Assembly (NCBI RefSeq): GCF_030682515.1 | Contig: NZ_JAUXOD010000026.1 | Coordinates: 1 to 62,853, forward strand | DNA from: Hoeflea sp. | Lineage (GTDB): Bacteria > Pseudomonadota > Alphaproteobacteria > Rhizobiales > Rhizobiaceae | Reading direction: 5' to 3' | Length of the DNA: 62,853 nucleotides | In this document: piece by piece, positions 1 through 9,506 of the stretch | Layout: each line of letters opens with the position of its first letter | How positions within the stretch are numbered: position 1 is the stretch's first letter | Notes under the pieces: model-generated | What the model was told of the DNA's origin: nothing | The model's input: only the letters and a program-made list of their open reading frames with translations | Database searches by the model: none | Position numbers and translations under genes: made by a program

Positions 1-450
<450 letters not shown>

Positions 451-464
<14 letters not shown>

Positions 465-1215
465 AACCACGATTGTTCCCTTCAAACAGATAGTTTTCGA
501 ATTTTTCCAGAAGGTTCAGGAAGAGAACCGCCAGCAGGATGATCGAAAAGATGGCCGCATACATGCTCGGATAATCGGCGATCGATCGGCTGTAACTGAT
601 GACATCTCCAACACCGGTCGGCGTGATCTTCAACTCCGCAAGGATTGCGCCGATGAAGCCCGCCGAGATGCCCAGCCGCAAACCCGAGAAGATCACCGGC
701 GAAGCAGCCGGAATGACGACCTTGAGCAGCGTATCGCGGTCATTGGCGAGGAATGAACGAGCCATCTCCTTGAGGGAAACCGGTGTATTGCGCACGGCGC
801 TGCTGGTATTGAGCACAATCACCGGCATCGCCATGATGCAGACCACAAACACTTTGGATGTCAGCCCGATGCCATAGGCCATGACCAGAAGCGGGATGAG
901 GGCCGCCAGCGGTGCTGCCTGCATGACGATGAAGATCGGTGAAAACAGCCAGTCAAAGCGTGCGCTCAAACCGATCCAGAGACCGAGGCCGATGCCGAGC
1001 ACGGCGGAGATGGCGACGCCGGTGACCAGCGGCTTGAGGGTCTCCGCATAGGCCTTGATCATGGTGCCATCCAGCGTGAGTCTGAAAAGCGCTTCCATGG
1101 ATTCGAGAAAGGTCGGAAACGCATAGCTCACCGGCACACGCCCGGCAATTTCCCACGCCCCGAAAACGAGGAACGCGGACAGCAGCTTGAGAATGAGCGG
1201 ACGGTATTGCATCAC
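451..1215 (-). CDS. ABC transporter permease, nitrate/sulfonate/taurine type
   Basis: Inner-membrane permease of 254 residues, the normal size for the SsuC/TauC family, with about six hydrophobic segments. The cytoplasmic EAA loop that contacts the ATPase is visible near residues 140-175 (EMARSFLANDRDTLL, then a VIPAASPVIFSGLRLG stretch). It overlaps the downstream ATPase gene and follows the binding-protein gene after about 70 bases that contain a terminator-like hairpin. The substrate is unknown. Family assignment is firm. Confidence 0.92.
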
Positions 1216-1232
1216 GGTTAGCCAGGGGTTGG

Positions 1233-1273
1233 AAAAAACAGGTGCGCCCGCCAGATCAGGGACCGGCGGGCGC
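1233..1273 (-). terminator. Hairpin plus T-run between binding-protein and permease genes
   Basis: Read on the minus strand, a 9-bp perfect GC stem (arms at 1265-1273 and 1244-1252, GCGCCCGCC against GGCGGGCGC, 12-base loop) is followed within about five bases by a run of six T (1233-1238). It lies 11 bases after the binding-protein stop. This has the form of an intrinsic terminator and probably lets only part of transcription continue into the permease and ATPase genes, keeping the binding protein in excess. Confidence 0.7.
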
Positions 1274-1283
1274 GGATCCGGTC

Positions 1284-2258
1284 TTACTTCATGGCCGCGT
1301 CAAGCGGCGCGAGGTACCAGAAGTCTTCGATATTGAGCGAGGCCGGATCGCCGTCCAGCTGACCTGCCGCCGCATACCACTCCATATCGGCCTTGGCTGC
1401 CTTGCGGCCACCGCCGTTGGGGTCATAGAGCCCGCCCTCGACAGCATCCTTGTAGAAGCCGTCCAGCTCGGCAAGAATCTCCTTCGGCAACTGGCCGATC
1501 GGACCATCCGGATCGGTTTCGCGGCCGATGATGGTCGGATCCTTGGTCATGTCCTGCCAGACGCTGACCAGCGCCTTGACCAGGATATCGACCTGCTCCG
1601 AGTTTGCCTGGATCCAGTCGAGATTGGCAAACAGGGCCTCGTCGCTGGCATCCACATCGAACATCGGAAGCACGTTGAAGCGGTCGCTCCCTTCCTTCAT
1701 GATCTTGTTCTTGTTGGACAGGTCGAGAATGGTTGCATTTGCCTGGCCCGCCATCATCGCAACCACGCGGTTGGCCGAACCTGGAACATAGGACCGGTCG
1801 CCGAGCTTGATGCCCACGCGTTCCTCGATGACATTGGCGATGGAATCCGTTCCACCCCCACGCGAATGCAGCATGATCGGCTTGCCATCAAGATCCTCGA
1901 GCGTCGTGAACTCCTTGGTGGTGACCGGGAAGAACTTCAGCTTGGAGAGCTGGAAAATGATCCTGAGAGGAGCCTTCGATCGCTGCATGGCGGCATAGGG
2001 CGTGCCGAAGCCGATGTTCATCTGACCGCTGAGAACCGACTGGATGGCAAGCTCTTCGTCGGCGAAGGCTGTCCACTCATAATCGAGACCATTGGCCTTG
2101 GCGCGATCAAGCGCAAGGAAAAAGGCCGCCATTTCGTCTGACGGCGTCTCGGCGAGTGCAATCCTCAGCGTTTCGGCATGGGCAGTCGAAAAAGCCAGTC
2201 CGAAAACGACCGGAATGGCAGCCGCGAAGCCTGCGATTTTCTTAATGACCTGTAACAT
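1284..2258 (-). CDS. ABC transporter substrate-binding protein, NMT1/SsuA/TauA-like
   Basis: Periplasmic binding protein of 324 residues. The N-terminus is a signal peptide (MLQVIKKIAGFAAAIP, cleavage likely after AHA near residue 28), followed by ETLRIALAETPSDE and the two-lobe fold typical of nitrate/sulfonate/thiamin-precursor binding proteins. The open frame extends further upstream, but the ATG at 2258 has a good GGAGGAG ribosome site and directly begins the signal peptide. First gene of the importer operon and downstream of the GntR gene in the same direction. The ligand is not identifiable; sulfonates, aromatic acids and pyrimidine precursors are all possible. Confidence 0.88.
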   Translation of the reverse strand: MLQVIKKIAGFAAAIPVVFGLAFSTAHAETLRIALAETPSDEMAAFFLALDRAKANGLDYEWTAFADEELAIQSVLSGQMNIGFGTPYAAMQRSKAPLRIIFQLSKLKFFPVTTKEFTTLEDLDGKPIMLHSRGGGTDSIANVIEERVGIKLGDRSYVPGSANRVVAMMAGQANATILDLSNKNKIMKEGSDRFNVLPMFDVDASDEALFANLDWIQANSEQVDILVKALVSVWQDMTKDPTIIGRETDPDGPIGQLPKEILAELDGFYKDAVEGGLYDPNGGGRKAAKADMEWYAAAGQLDGDPASLNIEDFWYLAPLDAAMK

Positions 2259-2364
2259 GGTTCTCCTCCCAGAGTGCTTGTTGTTACGTTTCCATCTGAA
2301 GAACCGGCTGACGCCATAGCCCCTCAATCCTGCTCCCGGATCCTGTGCAGTTGGCCGTTTCCTC

Positions 2365-3060
2365 CTACCCCTCTCCGAACAGACGCGCAGAGACCGACCG
2401 CAAATGATTGCGCATCGCCTCATAGGATGCATGCGGATCGCGCTGTGAAATGGCGGTCGCGATCACTTCGTGTTCACCGAAACTTGGATGGTCGGCGCCG
2501 GGCCGGGCAGAGCGGCGCACGACGTTGCCCAACGCCACGGCGCGGCGAACCTGATTGAGTTGGTCGAACTGCGCGACGAGCAGAGCGTTGTCCGTGGCTT
2601 CCGCTATGGCCCGGTGAAAATTGTCGTCCTGTGTTTCGTAGTCCTGCCAGTTGCTGACGGCATGGGCGCGCTCCATGGCGAGGTTCATCTGGGTCAGCGC
2701 CGCATTTGATGCGTTGATGGCCGCTTCGCGGCAGATGGCCGGTTCAATCGCCAGGCGCGCGCGCATCATCTTGATGGGGGTGAGTTGCCGCCCCAGCTCG
2801 GCCAGCGAACCACGCGGCTGCGCCGGACCCGCCTCCATGGTGGAGATGAACGTACCCTTGCCGACATGACGCCAGATCGCACCTTCCCTCTCGAGCGCAT
2901 CAAGCGCCTTGCGCAACGTGCTGCGGGTGACGCCCAGTTCATCGGTCAGCTCGCGCTCCGGCGGTAACCTCGATCCAGGGCTGTAATCGCCGTTGGCAAT
3001 GAAGCCGCGAAGCCGCGATACCGGATCATCAACGTTGGTCGCATCAAGATGCACGAGCAC
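2365..3060 (-). CDS. GntR-family (FadR/FCD subgroup) transcriptional regulator
   Basis: DNA-binding repressor or activator of 231 residues. A winged-helix GntR domain covers about residues 10-75 (SRLPPERELTDELGVTRSTLRKALDALEREGAI). It is followed by an all-helical FCD effector domain that keeps the metal-binding signature (D and H in DDNFHRAI, then H in GEHEVIATAI and H in MRNHL). The start is GTG at 3060; a second GTG lies at 3054. A perfect TTGGT/ACCAA palindrome sits 12 bases upstream of the start, suggesting autoregulation and control of the divergent hydrolase gene. It is codirectional with the importer operon and likely senses the imported acid or a pathway intermediate. Confidence 0.92.
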   Translation of the reverse strand: MLVHLDATNVDDPVSRLRGFIANGDYSPGSRLPPERELTDELGVTRSTLRKALDALEREGAIWRHVGKGTFISTMEAGPAQPRGSLAELGRQLTPIKMMRARLAIEPAICREAAINASNAALTQMNLAMERAHAVSNWQDYETQDDNFHRAIAEATDNALLVAQFDQLNQVRRAVALGNVVRRSARPGADHPSFGEHEVIATAISQRDPHASYEAMRNHLRSVSARLFGEG

Positions 3061-3071
3061 TTCTCACTTCG

Positions 3072-3085
3072 ATTGGTTGACCAAT
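3072..3085. promoter_or_regulatory. Perfect GntR/FadR-type operator
   Basis: ATTGGTTGACCAAT is a 14-bp perfect inverted repeat (ATTGGT, two-base centre, ACCAAT). FadR-subfamily regulators are known to bind TGGT-N2/3-ACCA palindromes, so this is the expected site for the regulator that starts 12 bases away. It lies in the 174-bp divergent region between that gene and the fumarylpyruvate-hydrolase-like gene. Confidence 0.75.
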
Positions 3086-3234
3086 TTTCTGAACATCAGG
3101 ATAATTTTCCTGAATATACCCGTTTTTATTCGATATGCACGCGAAAAATTTAGCGTTTCAATATTGGTTGCGATTGATCTTAGCACGAAAACCGCCTATG
3201 ACAACCCCTAAGCGAGCAAGCAGAAAGGCGCCCG

Positions 3235-3918
3235 ATGTCCAGCTATGTGATTCCAACCCCACCCGTTGTTTCAATTCCGGTCGACGGAGGCGGCGAGTTT
3301 CCCGTTCGCCGGATCTATTGCATCGGGCGAAACTATGCCGCTCATGCAATCGAGATGGGGCATGACCCGAACCGCGAGTCACCCTTCTTTTTCCAGAAGA
3401 ATCCGGACAATCTCGACGGCTCGGGCGAGTTTCCGTACCCGCCGCATTCGTCCGACGTGCATCATGAGGTCGAACTCGTTGTGGCATTGAAGACGGGTGG
3501 CACGAACATCCCGGTTGAAAGTGCGCTGGACCACGTGTTCGGCTATGCTGTCTCGCTTGATATGACCCGTCGAGATCTGCAGGGCGAAGCCAAGAAGGCC
3601 GGACGCCCGTGGGAAATCGGCAAGGCATTCGAACGCTCCGCACCGGTCGGCCCGCTCAAGCCGGTTTCCGCGGTGGGTCATCCGGATCACGGACGCATAG
3701 AGCTCAAGGTCAATGGCAATGTCGCCCAGGAAGGCGACATGAACCAGATGATCTGGAAAGTGCCTGAAATGATTTCCTACCTTTCGGAGTATTTCGAGCT
3801 GGCTCCTGGCGACATCATCATGTCGGGCACGCCATCGGGAGTCGGCCCGGTCAACCGTGGCGACAAGATGGAAGCCTCTATCGAAGGTCTCGGCAGCCTG
3901 TCAGTCACCGTGATCTAG
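3235..3918 (+). CDS. Fumarylacetoacetate hydrolase family protein, fumarylpyruvate-hydrolase-like
   Basis: Divalent-metal-dependent C-C hydrolase of 227 residues. Family members of this size (NagK-type) cleave fumarylpyruvate to fumarate and pyruvate at the end of the gentisate pathway. The start of the domain IYCIGRNYAAHAIEMGHD and FFFQKNPDNL match this subgroup. The metal-binding acids are visible in HHEVELVVAL and in the aspartate of VSLDMTRRDLQ, and GTPSGVGPV closes the active site. It is divergent from the GntR gene with a plausible AGAAAGG ribosome site. No gentisate dioxygenase lies in the window, so the exact substrate is open; acylpyruvate or other beta-diketo acids are alternatives. 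Confidence 0.88.
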   Translation: MSSYVIPTPPVVSIPVDGGGEFPVRRIYCIGRNYAAHAIEMGHDPNRESPFFFQKNPDNLDGSGEFPYPPHSSDVHHEVELVVALKTGGTNIPVESALDHVFGYAVSLDMTRRDLQGEAKKAGRPWEIGKAFERSAPVGPLKPVSAVGHPDHGRIELKVNGNVAQEGDMNQMIWKVPEMISYLSEYFELAPGDIIMSGTPSGVGPVNRGDKMEASIEGLGSLSVTVI

Positions 3919-4014
3919 ACACGAGCAGGTAGAGGTGGTTCGGGACAGCTACACGGCAGGGATAAATGGAATTTCTGCCTGAGCCTGGCTTAGATGCCAG
4001 AAACAGGAGATACC

Positions 4015-4085
4015 ATGGCAAGACGACCGCGCCGGAACCACACCCGGCTTTCAAGGCGAAGCTGGCGCTTGCCGCCATCCGTGGT
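4015..4085 (+). pseudogene. IS3-family OrfA N-terminal remnant (frameshifted)
   Basis: The ATG at 4015 begins MARRPRRNHT, and after loss of one C near 4043-4045 the next frame continues PAFKAKLALAAIRG, which is the classic start of IS3-family OrfA. Homology stops there. About 100 bases upstream contain spacing and a ribosome-site region like those at the left end of such elements. A dead fragment. Confidence 0.65.
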
Positions 4086-4151
4086 CGTCCATCCCGTCGA
4101 TCCGGGTTTGGCCCTTCTTCACCAGTTCCGGCTCGAGACTGCCGTCCCGGT

Positions 4152-4325
4152 CGCCTGAAGCACGGCGTCTTTCATTCGGTCGTCGATCTGCAGGCGGCAA
4201 TCAACCGCTTCATCGCTGAGCACAACGAGACCGACGCAAAGCCCTTCGTCCGGCGCGCCGAACCGGAAGCCATCATCGCCAGCCGCAATCAAGGCCTCCA
4301 GGCCCTGGAGGCGACCGGCGGGTGA
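4152..4325 (+). pseudogene. IS630-family transposase C-terminal remnant
   Basis: The frame reads RLKHGVFHSVVDLQAAINRF and continues with IAEHNETDAKPF and EPEAIIASRNQGLQALE, the typical C-terminal tail of IS630-family transposases. It is in the same open frame as the IS3 OrfA scrap just upstream, giving a 119-codon chimeric open frame (3966-4325) that is not a real gene. The rest of 4326-4561 shows no recognisable coding sequence. Marks a recombination junction between the GntR/importer module and the LysR/TRAP module. Confidence 0.7.
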
Positions 4326-4561
4326 TGGTCAAGCTACGCTTTTTGGGTTGCCAGTCGGGGCACGGTTCGTGGCAGCTTCGAGACCTTCGGCCTTTCGGGT
4401 CGACCGTCACCAACGGCCCTTTCCAGACGGTCGCCCTGTCGCGCAAGGTTCGCCGAAGCGGCCATTCAAGCCCGGCGCAACATATTAACGCAGGCAGCTT
4501 CCTTGCGAAAACAGCACCTCAGCGTCCTAATTTTCGCTGACTCTGCTGCAACAGTGTCGGC

Positions 4562-5464
4562 CTATTTCGTAGCGGTATACATGTCGCGAATTCGTTGCCA
4601 GACATCGCTCACAAGCGGTGAACCGGTATCATTCAGGCGCGCGGCAATTAAGGTCATCGATATCGACGGTAGTGTCGTGCTGAGGTCAACCAGACAACCC
4701 GCGGTGACGTCGGCCCTTGCCAGTGGTTCCGGTATCCATGCGATAGCAAATCCGGTGCGCGCGAATTCCAGTGCCGCCAGCGTAAGCGCTGTTTCCAGCC
4801 GTGGTCTGACACGCCCCACGCGGGTCAGACGCGGAAAGATCACCCTGCGCTGCACCTGTCCCAAGAACACATCGGCAGGATACGCGATCACCGGCAACTC
4901 GCCGCGTGCATAGGATTGGTTCAGTGTTTCCAGATGGTCGCGCGCATAAACAGGGATCAGTGCCTCTGAACCAAGGTGCAGGATGTCCATGAATTCCGCA
5001 CCTGGAATTTCCTGCGCACCCGCGACATCATGAATGAACGCGATATCCGCACGCCGCGTCATGACCTGCGCCAGACAATCATCGCGGTTGGCCGATCTGA
5101 GCCGTGTGTCTATATCCAGATCTGCGAAGCGCCCAATGATCAAGGGCGTCGTTGTGGCCGCAATCGCATGTTGCGAGGCGATGACAATGCGCCGCCGTCT
5201 GGTCCCTTCCACATCGCGCAAAGCAGCGGTCAGGTCGCGCAGCCCCGCTGACAGATCGCGCATCCGGTCAAGCTGATCCTTCACATGCGGAGACACCCGT
5301 GCGGGGCGCGCGGTGCGGTCGAACAAGCTGACACCCAACACCTCTTCAATCTGGCGAATGCGCCGAGAGAAGGCAGGTTGCGAAATGTTGCGTTTCTCGC
5401 ATGCGGCCTGAAACGAACCATGCTCTGCAACCGCCAGAATATCTTCGATCCATTCAAGCCGCAT
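4562..5464 (-). CDS. LysR-family transcriptional regulator
   Basis: Regulator of 300 residues. The N-terminal helix-turn-helix covers about residues 1-60 ([41 protein letters not shown] split over the motif), followed by the two-lobe co-inducer domain. The ATG at 5464 is preferred over one at 5479 because AAGGAG lies seven bases upstream of it and the earlier ATG lies inside a perfect operator palindrome. It is divergent from the PLP lyase and TRAP genes and presumably controls them in response to the substrate or a product. The co-inducer is unknown. Confidence 0.93.
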   Translation of the reverse strand: MRLEWIEDILAVAEHGSFQAACEKRNISQPAFSRRIRQIEEVLGVSLFDRTARPARVSPHVKDQLDRMRDLSAGLRDLTAALRDVEGTRRRRIVIASQHAIAATTTPLIIGRFADLDIDTRLRSANRDDCLAQVMTRRADIAFIHDVAGAQEIPGAEFMDILHLGSEALIPVYARDHLETLNQSYARGELPVIAYPADVFLGQVQRRVIFPRLTRVGRVRPRLETALTLAALEFARTGFAIAWIPEPLARADVTAGCLVDLSTTLPSISMTLIAARLNDTGSPLVSDVWQRIRDMYTATK

Positions 5465-5477
5465 GATCGCTCCTTCC

Positions 5478-5492
5478 ATGCAATTATTGCAT
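5478..5492. promoter_or_regulatory. LysR-type T-N11-A operator palindrome
   Basis: ATGCAATTATTGCAT is a perfect 7+1+7 inverted repeat that contains the LysR-family box T-N11-A (5479-5491). It lies 14 bases upstream of the regulator start and 81 bases upstream of the lyase start, a usual place for the recognition half-site region. A looser repeat, ATGC and GCAT around 5497-5513, could be the activation site. The assignment to this regulator is inferred from position. Confidence 0.7.
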
Positions 5493-5572
5493 ATTAATGC
5501 GAGTTATTGGCATTTGAACACAGATAAAATCGGTGTTCTACATATTTCACTGGAATAGTTAGGAAGAACAGA

Positions 5573-6583
5573 ATGCATCTCGCGCGATTTCCAAGATATC
5601 GGCTTGGCCATTTCCCCACGCCGCTTGAACGCCTTGAACGACTTAGCGCAGAGCTTGGCGGACCAGAGATTTGGATCAAGCGAGACGATTGCACGGGGCT
5701 TGCTTCGGGTGGCAACAAAACACGGAAACTGGAATTTCTGTTGGCGGATGCACTTGCCAAGGGGGCCGATACACTGATCACCCAAGGTGCCACGCAATCC
5801 AATCATGTGCGCCAGACCGCTGCTGCCGCGTGCCGCGCGGGCCTTGCCTGTCACGCTTTGCTGGAACGGCGAGTCACCAATCAGGGTGCTGATTACGAGG
5901 CGGCGGGGAATGTACTGCTGGATGAAATGCTGGATTGCAGTTTCGATTTCCGCCCCGAGGGGCTAGACATGAATGCCGAGGCCGAGGCGCTGGCGGAAAC
6001 GCTGCGCGCGCAGGGCCGCAAGCCCTATGTCATCCCCGGTGGTGGGTCTAATCCGGTGGGTGCGCTGGGCTACGCAGCTTGTGCGGAAGAATTGGTGGCC
6101 CAAGCCGACGCGGAAGGGCTGCGGATTGATCATATCGTCCATGCCACTGGCAGTGCGGGCACACAAGCCGGACTTCTGGCAGGGCTGTTCGCCCTGAATG
6201 CGCCGATTCAAGTGACCGGCTATTCGGTCCGCGCCCCGCGCCAGAAACAGATCGACAATGTGCATGCGCTGGCCGTGCGCACAGCAGAACTGATCGGCGC
6301 GCGCGGTGAACTCCCGCGCGACATGGTCGTGGCGTTCGATGAACAGGTTGGCCAGGGCTATGGTCAGCCGACCGAGGAAATGGTCGATGCGATCCTGTTG
6401 CTGGCGCGGATGGAAGGCATCCTGCTGGACCCCGTCTATTCGGGCAAGGGCTTTGCCGGACTTGTCTCCATGATCCGTCAGGGTGCGTTCAGCAAAACCG
6501 ATCGCGTGGTCTTTCTGCACACAGGCGGGTCGGTCGCGCTGTTCGCCTATGGCCATCTTTTCAATACCCAGAAGGCTGCCTGA
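5573..6583 (+). CDS. D-cysteine desulfhydrase / L-cysteate sulfo-lyase family PLP enzyme
   Basis: PLP-dependent fold-type II lyase of 336 residues. Family members release pyruvate and ammonia from D-cysteine (plus sulfide) or from L-cysteate (plus sulfite), or deaminate 1-aminocyclopropane carboxylate. The start [18 protein letters not shown] and the Schiff-base lysine K49 in [10 protein letters not shown] are clear, as are [12 protein letters not shown] and the phosphate-binding TGSAGTQAG. The sequence style is close to CuyA and DcyD, which cannot be told apart by eye. The gene directly precedes a complete TRAP importer, which fits uptake of a small anionic amino or sulfonic acid; this favours but does not prove a cysteate role. 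No sulfite exporter gene is nearby. Confidence 0.85.
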   Translation: MHLARFPRYRLGHFPTPLERLERLSAELGGPEIWIKRDDCTGLASGGNKTRKLEFLLADALAKGADTLITQGATQSNHVRQTAAAACRAGLACHALLERRVTNQGADYEAAGNVLLDEMLDCSFDFRPEGLDMNAEAEALAETLRAQGRKPYVIPGGGSNPVGALGYAACAEELVAQADAEGLRIDHIVHATGSAGTQAGLLAGLFALNAPIQVTGYSVRAPRQKQIDNVHALAVRTAELIGARGELPRDMVVAFDEQVGQGYGQPTEEMVDAILLLARMEGILLDPVYSGKGFAGLVSMIRQGAFSKTDRVVFLHTGGSVALFAYGHLFNTQKAA

Positions 6584-6632
6584 GCAGCCCGCCTTCGCTG
6601 ATCCCAAGACCGTTCAACAATGGAGATGTCTG

Positions 6633-7616
6633 ATGAAATCCCCCACCAAGCTGCTTGCTCTGTCCTTGTCTGCGGCCCTGCTTGCCACTACTGCGCAAGC
6701 CGAAACCATCCGTCTGTCAACCTATGTAAATGAAACCGACATCCGCTATCAGGGGTTCGTGAAATTCGCGGAACTTGTATCGGAAAAGACCGCAGGCCGC
6801 ATCACGGTCGATATTTTCCCCTCCTCGACGCTGCATGGCTGGTCGGATGGCGTGGATGCCCTGCAGGGCGGTGTAGCGGATATCAGTTGGATATCCGCAG
6901 ATACGCGTCTGCCCTGCTACCGCGTGACATCGCTTTATCCGGCGGCGATTGATCTGACCGATCAAGTGGGGCTGGATGCCGCTTATGCCGAACTGATTGC
7001 ACCGGAAGCGGCGCAAGTCGGCCTGATCCCCGTCATCAACTCGAACTATTCCTACGATCAGGAATGGTGGTTTCAGGGTCCGGTTGAAGCACTGAACAAA
7101 CTGGATGGCAAACTTGTGCGCTCGATCGGCCCGCTGGTCAGCATGATGATCGAAAGCTGGGGCGGACAGCCCGTCTTTATCGCGCCGGGTGAAGTGTTCC
7201 AATCGGCCGAACGCGGTGTGGTCAACGGTATCAATATGGGTGTTGCGACCTATAGTTCCTGGCAGTTGTGGAATGTCATGCCCTATATGGTGAATGCCAA
7301 TCTGTTCTATGGCAATATCCAATATATGATGAACCTCGACCGCTTCAACAGCCTGTCCGAGGAAGATCAGACCGCCCTGATGGAAGCGGGTGCGGAAACC
7401 GAACTTTGGCTGCAGCCGCGCTATGAGGGCTGGATCGATGCGCAGGTCGGCAATGCCGTGATGAAGGGCGGCGGTGCGGCGGTATCGATCTCGACGGACG
7501 AGCGCAATGCGATGATTTCAGACATCGTCGCAAAATGGACTGGCGAAGTTGACGCTGCTTGCGGGCCGGAACTGGCCAACCAGATCCGATCATTGTTTGC
7601 ACAGCACAAACTGTAA
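6633..7616 (+). CDS. dctP: TRAP transporter substrate-binding protein DctP
   Basis: Periplasmic solute receptor of 327 residues for a sodium-driven TRAP transporter. The signal peptide (MKSPTKLLALSLSAALLATT, cleavage after AQA) is followed by ETIRLSTYVNETD and the DctP fold. The conserved arginine that binds the carboxylate or sulfonate group is likely in KLVRSIGPL near residue 170. ATG 6633 is used because it starts the signal peptide; the open frame runs further upstream into the lyase gene. Located 49 bases after the lyase and followed by DctQ and DctM, so one operon is likely. Confidence 0.92.
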   Translation: MKSPTKLLALSLSAALLATTAQAETIRLSTYVNETDIRYQGFVKFAELVSEKTAGRITVDIFPSSTLHGWSDGVDALQGGVADISWISADTRLPCYRVTSLYPAAIDLTDQVGLDAAYAELIAPEAAQVGLIPVINSNYSYDQEWWFQGPVEALNKLDGKLVRSIGPLVSMMIESWGGQPVFIAPGEVFQSAERGVVNGINMGVATYSSWQLWNVMPYMVNANLFYGNIQYMMNLDRFNSLSEEDQTALMEAGAETELWLQPRYEGWIDAQVGNAVMKGGGAAVSISTDERNAMISDIVAKWTGEVDAACGPELANQIRSLFAQHKL

Positions 7617-7667
7617 GGCAGGACAAAGGTTGCGGCAGGCCATTCACCCCAGCGACAGAGGTGTCTT

Positions 7668-8189
7668 ATGCTCAGACTGATAGACAGGGCAACGAAGATC
7701 TTCGACTGGCTGGTGGTGGGGCTTGCCGCCATTGGCGCGCTCATCATCGTGGTGCAGATGTTCTGGATCAGTTATGGCGTGTTCATGCGCTATGCGATTG
7801 GCCGGCCCGACCGCATGGTGACCGAGGCCACTGCGCTTTTGCTGTTTCCGGTGGCCCTGCTGGGGTTGGCCTATGCAATGCGCGAAGATTCCTATCCGCG
7901 CGTCACCCTACTGACCGATGCGTTAAACCCGACCCTGCAAAAACTAGTCGCGCTGATGAATGGCGCGATCATGGCAATGATCGGCGTGTTCTTTTCCATC
8001 ACCACAATCAACGCCACGATCCGCGCGTTCAATTCCGGGGCTTCCTCGGAAATTCTGAACTGGCCGCGCTACCTGTTTTGGGGCGTGGCAGCCACATCGC
8101 TGACCGTCTTTACGATCTATGCCTGCTTGCGGCTGGCGCAGATCGCGCTGCGTGCAGGCCCTACGCCAGATCCGAAATCCGACCGCTAA
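7668..8189 (+). CDS. dctQ: TRAP transporter small permease DctQ
   Basis: Small membrane subunit of 173 residues with four hydrophobic segments (for example LVVGLAAIGALIIVVQMFW and LLLFPVALLGLAYAM). The size and the RYAIGRPDRMVTEATAL segment fit the DctQ family. It sits between the receptor and the large permease, the usual gene order. It forms the integral-membrane complex together with DctM. Confidence 0.92.
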   Translation: MLRLIDRATKIFDWLVVGLAAIGALIIVVQMFWISYGVFMRYAIGRPDRMVTEATALLLFPVALLGLAYAMREDSYPRVTLLTDALNPTLQKLVALMNGAIMAMIGVFFSITTINATIRAFNSGASSEILNWPRYLFWGVAATSLTVFTIYACLRLAQIALRAGPTPDPKSDR

Positions 8190-8202
8190 AAGGAAGTGCG
8201 CG

Positions 8203-9504
8203 ATGGAATGGTATGAAGTCGCCCTTGGGCTGATGGGCCTGCTGATCCTGCTGATCGCATTTGGCCTGCCAATCCCTTTCGCTCTAGCCGTGGCCTCGTT
8301 GCCCTTTCTGTGGCAAATCCAGAGCTTTAACAGCTCGCTCATGTCGGCACAGTTGAAGCTTTGGGGGGTATGGATCAACTATATCCTGCTCGCCGTGCCT
8401 TTATTTGTCTTTCTTGGCGAATTGATCAGCCGCTCCAATATCGGCGCAAATCTATATATGTTCCTGCATCGCGGCGTGCCAATCCGCGGCTCGGCGGCCT
8501 ATGGGTCTATCGGGGCCTGCGCGGGGTTCGGGGCGGTGTCGGGGTCATCCATGGTGGGATCGCTGACCATCGGCGGCGTGGCGCTACCAGAAATGCTGCG
8601 CCTTGGCTATGACCGGCGGCTGGCCAGCGGCGTTCTGGCGGCGGGTGGCACGCTTAGTGTGTTGCTGCCGCCCAGTCTGATCTTGCTGTTTTACGGTATC
8701 GTCACCGACCAATCCATCGGGCGATTGTTCATGGCGGGGGTCATTCCGGGACTGATGCTGGCATCGTTGTTCGTGGTGGTGGTGCTGATCTGGGCACGAG
8801 TGTACCCCGATCATGTTCCAGACCGCGACTCCGGTCCACGCCTGCGCCATATCCAGATCGCCGTTTCCCTTGGTCCGATCATCGTCATCGGCGGCGTGAT
8901 CACCGTGGCCATCTATGGCGGCATCGCCACCCCGACCGAGGCGGCGGCGATTGCGGCCCTTGTCACGGTCATTCTGGCGGTCGGCGTGGGCGGGCTGCGA
9001 TGGCAGGGCTTCTGGGACGCGCTGATGGCCACGATGCGCACGATGGGCTATCTGGGGCTGCTGCTGTCGGCAGGCGTTCTGTTCGGCTTCGTGCTGAACT
9101 ACTACCGCGTGCCGCAGCAATTCACCTCCTTCTTCCTGACGTTCGAGTTGTCACCCTACATGGTGCTCGCGATGGTCATCCTGTTCTACATCGCGCTGGG
9201 CATGTTCCTTGAACCTGTGTCGATGACCTTTATCACCCTGCCCGTGATTATCCCGCTGATCCTTGCTGCCGGCTTCGACCTGATCTGGTTCGGCATAATC
9301 TATACCATCACGATGGAGATTGCGGTGCTAACGCCCCCTGTCGGGTTAAACCTGTATGTGATTTCAGGGATAAGTCGGGGCAAGGTGTCGGTGCCGGACG
9401 TGATTGTCGGATCCTTGCCCTTTATCGGGGCGCTGATAATCCTTGTGGGCGTGATGATCGTCTTTCCTCAAGCCGCCCTCTGGCTACCGCAACAGGTGCG
9501 CTGA
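8203..9504 (+). CDS. dctM: TRAP transporter large permease DctM
   Basis: Large sodium-coupled permease of 433 residues with about twelve hydrophobic segments. Family signatures visible are LFVFLGELISRSNIG, the glycine/serine-rich GACAGFGAVSGSSMVGSLTIGG region split across the first helical hairpin, LLPPSLILLFYGIVT and EPVSMTFITLPVIIP. The ATG at 8203 follows AGGAAG and lies 13 bases after the dctQ stop. An earlier in-frame start inside dctQ was rejected. Works with DctP and DctQ to import the substrate of the adjacent lyase or hydrolase. Confidence 0.93.
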   Translation: MEWYEVALGLMGLLILLIAFGLPIPFALAVASLPFLWQIQSFNSSLMSAQLKLWGVWINYILLAVPLFVFLGELISRSNIGANLYMFLHRGVPIRGSAAYGSIGACAGFGAVSGSSMVGSLTIGGVALPEMLRLGYDRRLASGVLAAGGTLSVLLPPSLILLFYGIVTDQSIGRLFMAGVIPGLMLASLFVVVVLIWARVYPDHVPDRDSGPRLRHIQIAVSLGPIIVIGGVITVAIYGGIATPTEAAAIAALVTVILAVGVGGLRWQGFWDALMATMRTMGYLGLLLSAGVLFGFVLNYYRVPQQFTSFFLTFELSPYMVLAMVILFYIALGMFLEPVSMTFITLPVIIPLILAAGFDLIWFGIIYTITMEIAVLTPPVGLNLYVISGISRGKVSVPDVIVGSLPFIGALIILVGVMIVFPQAALWLPQQVR

Positions 9505-9506
9505 AC

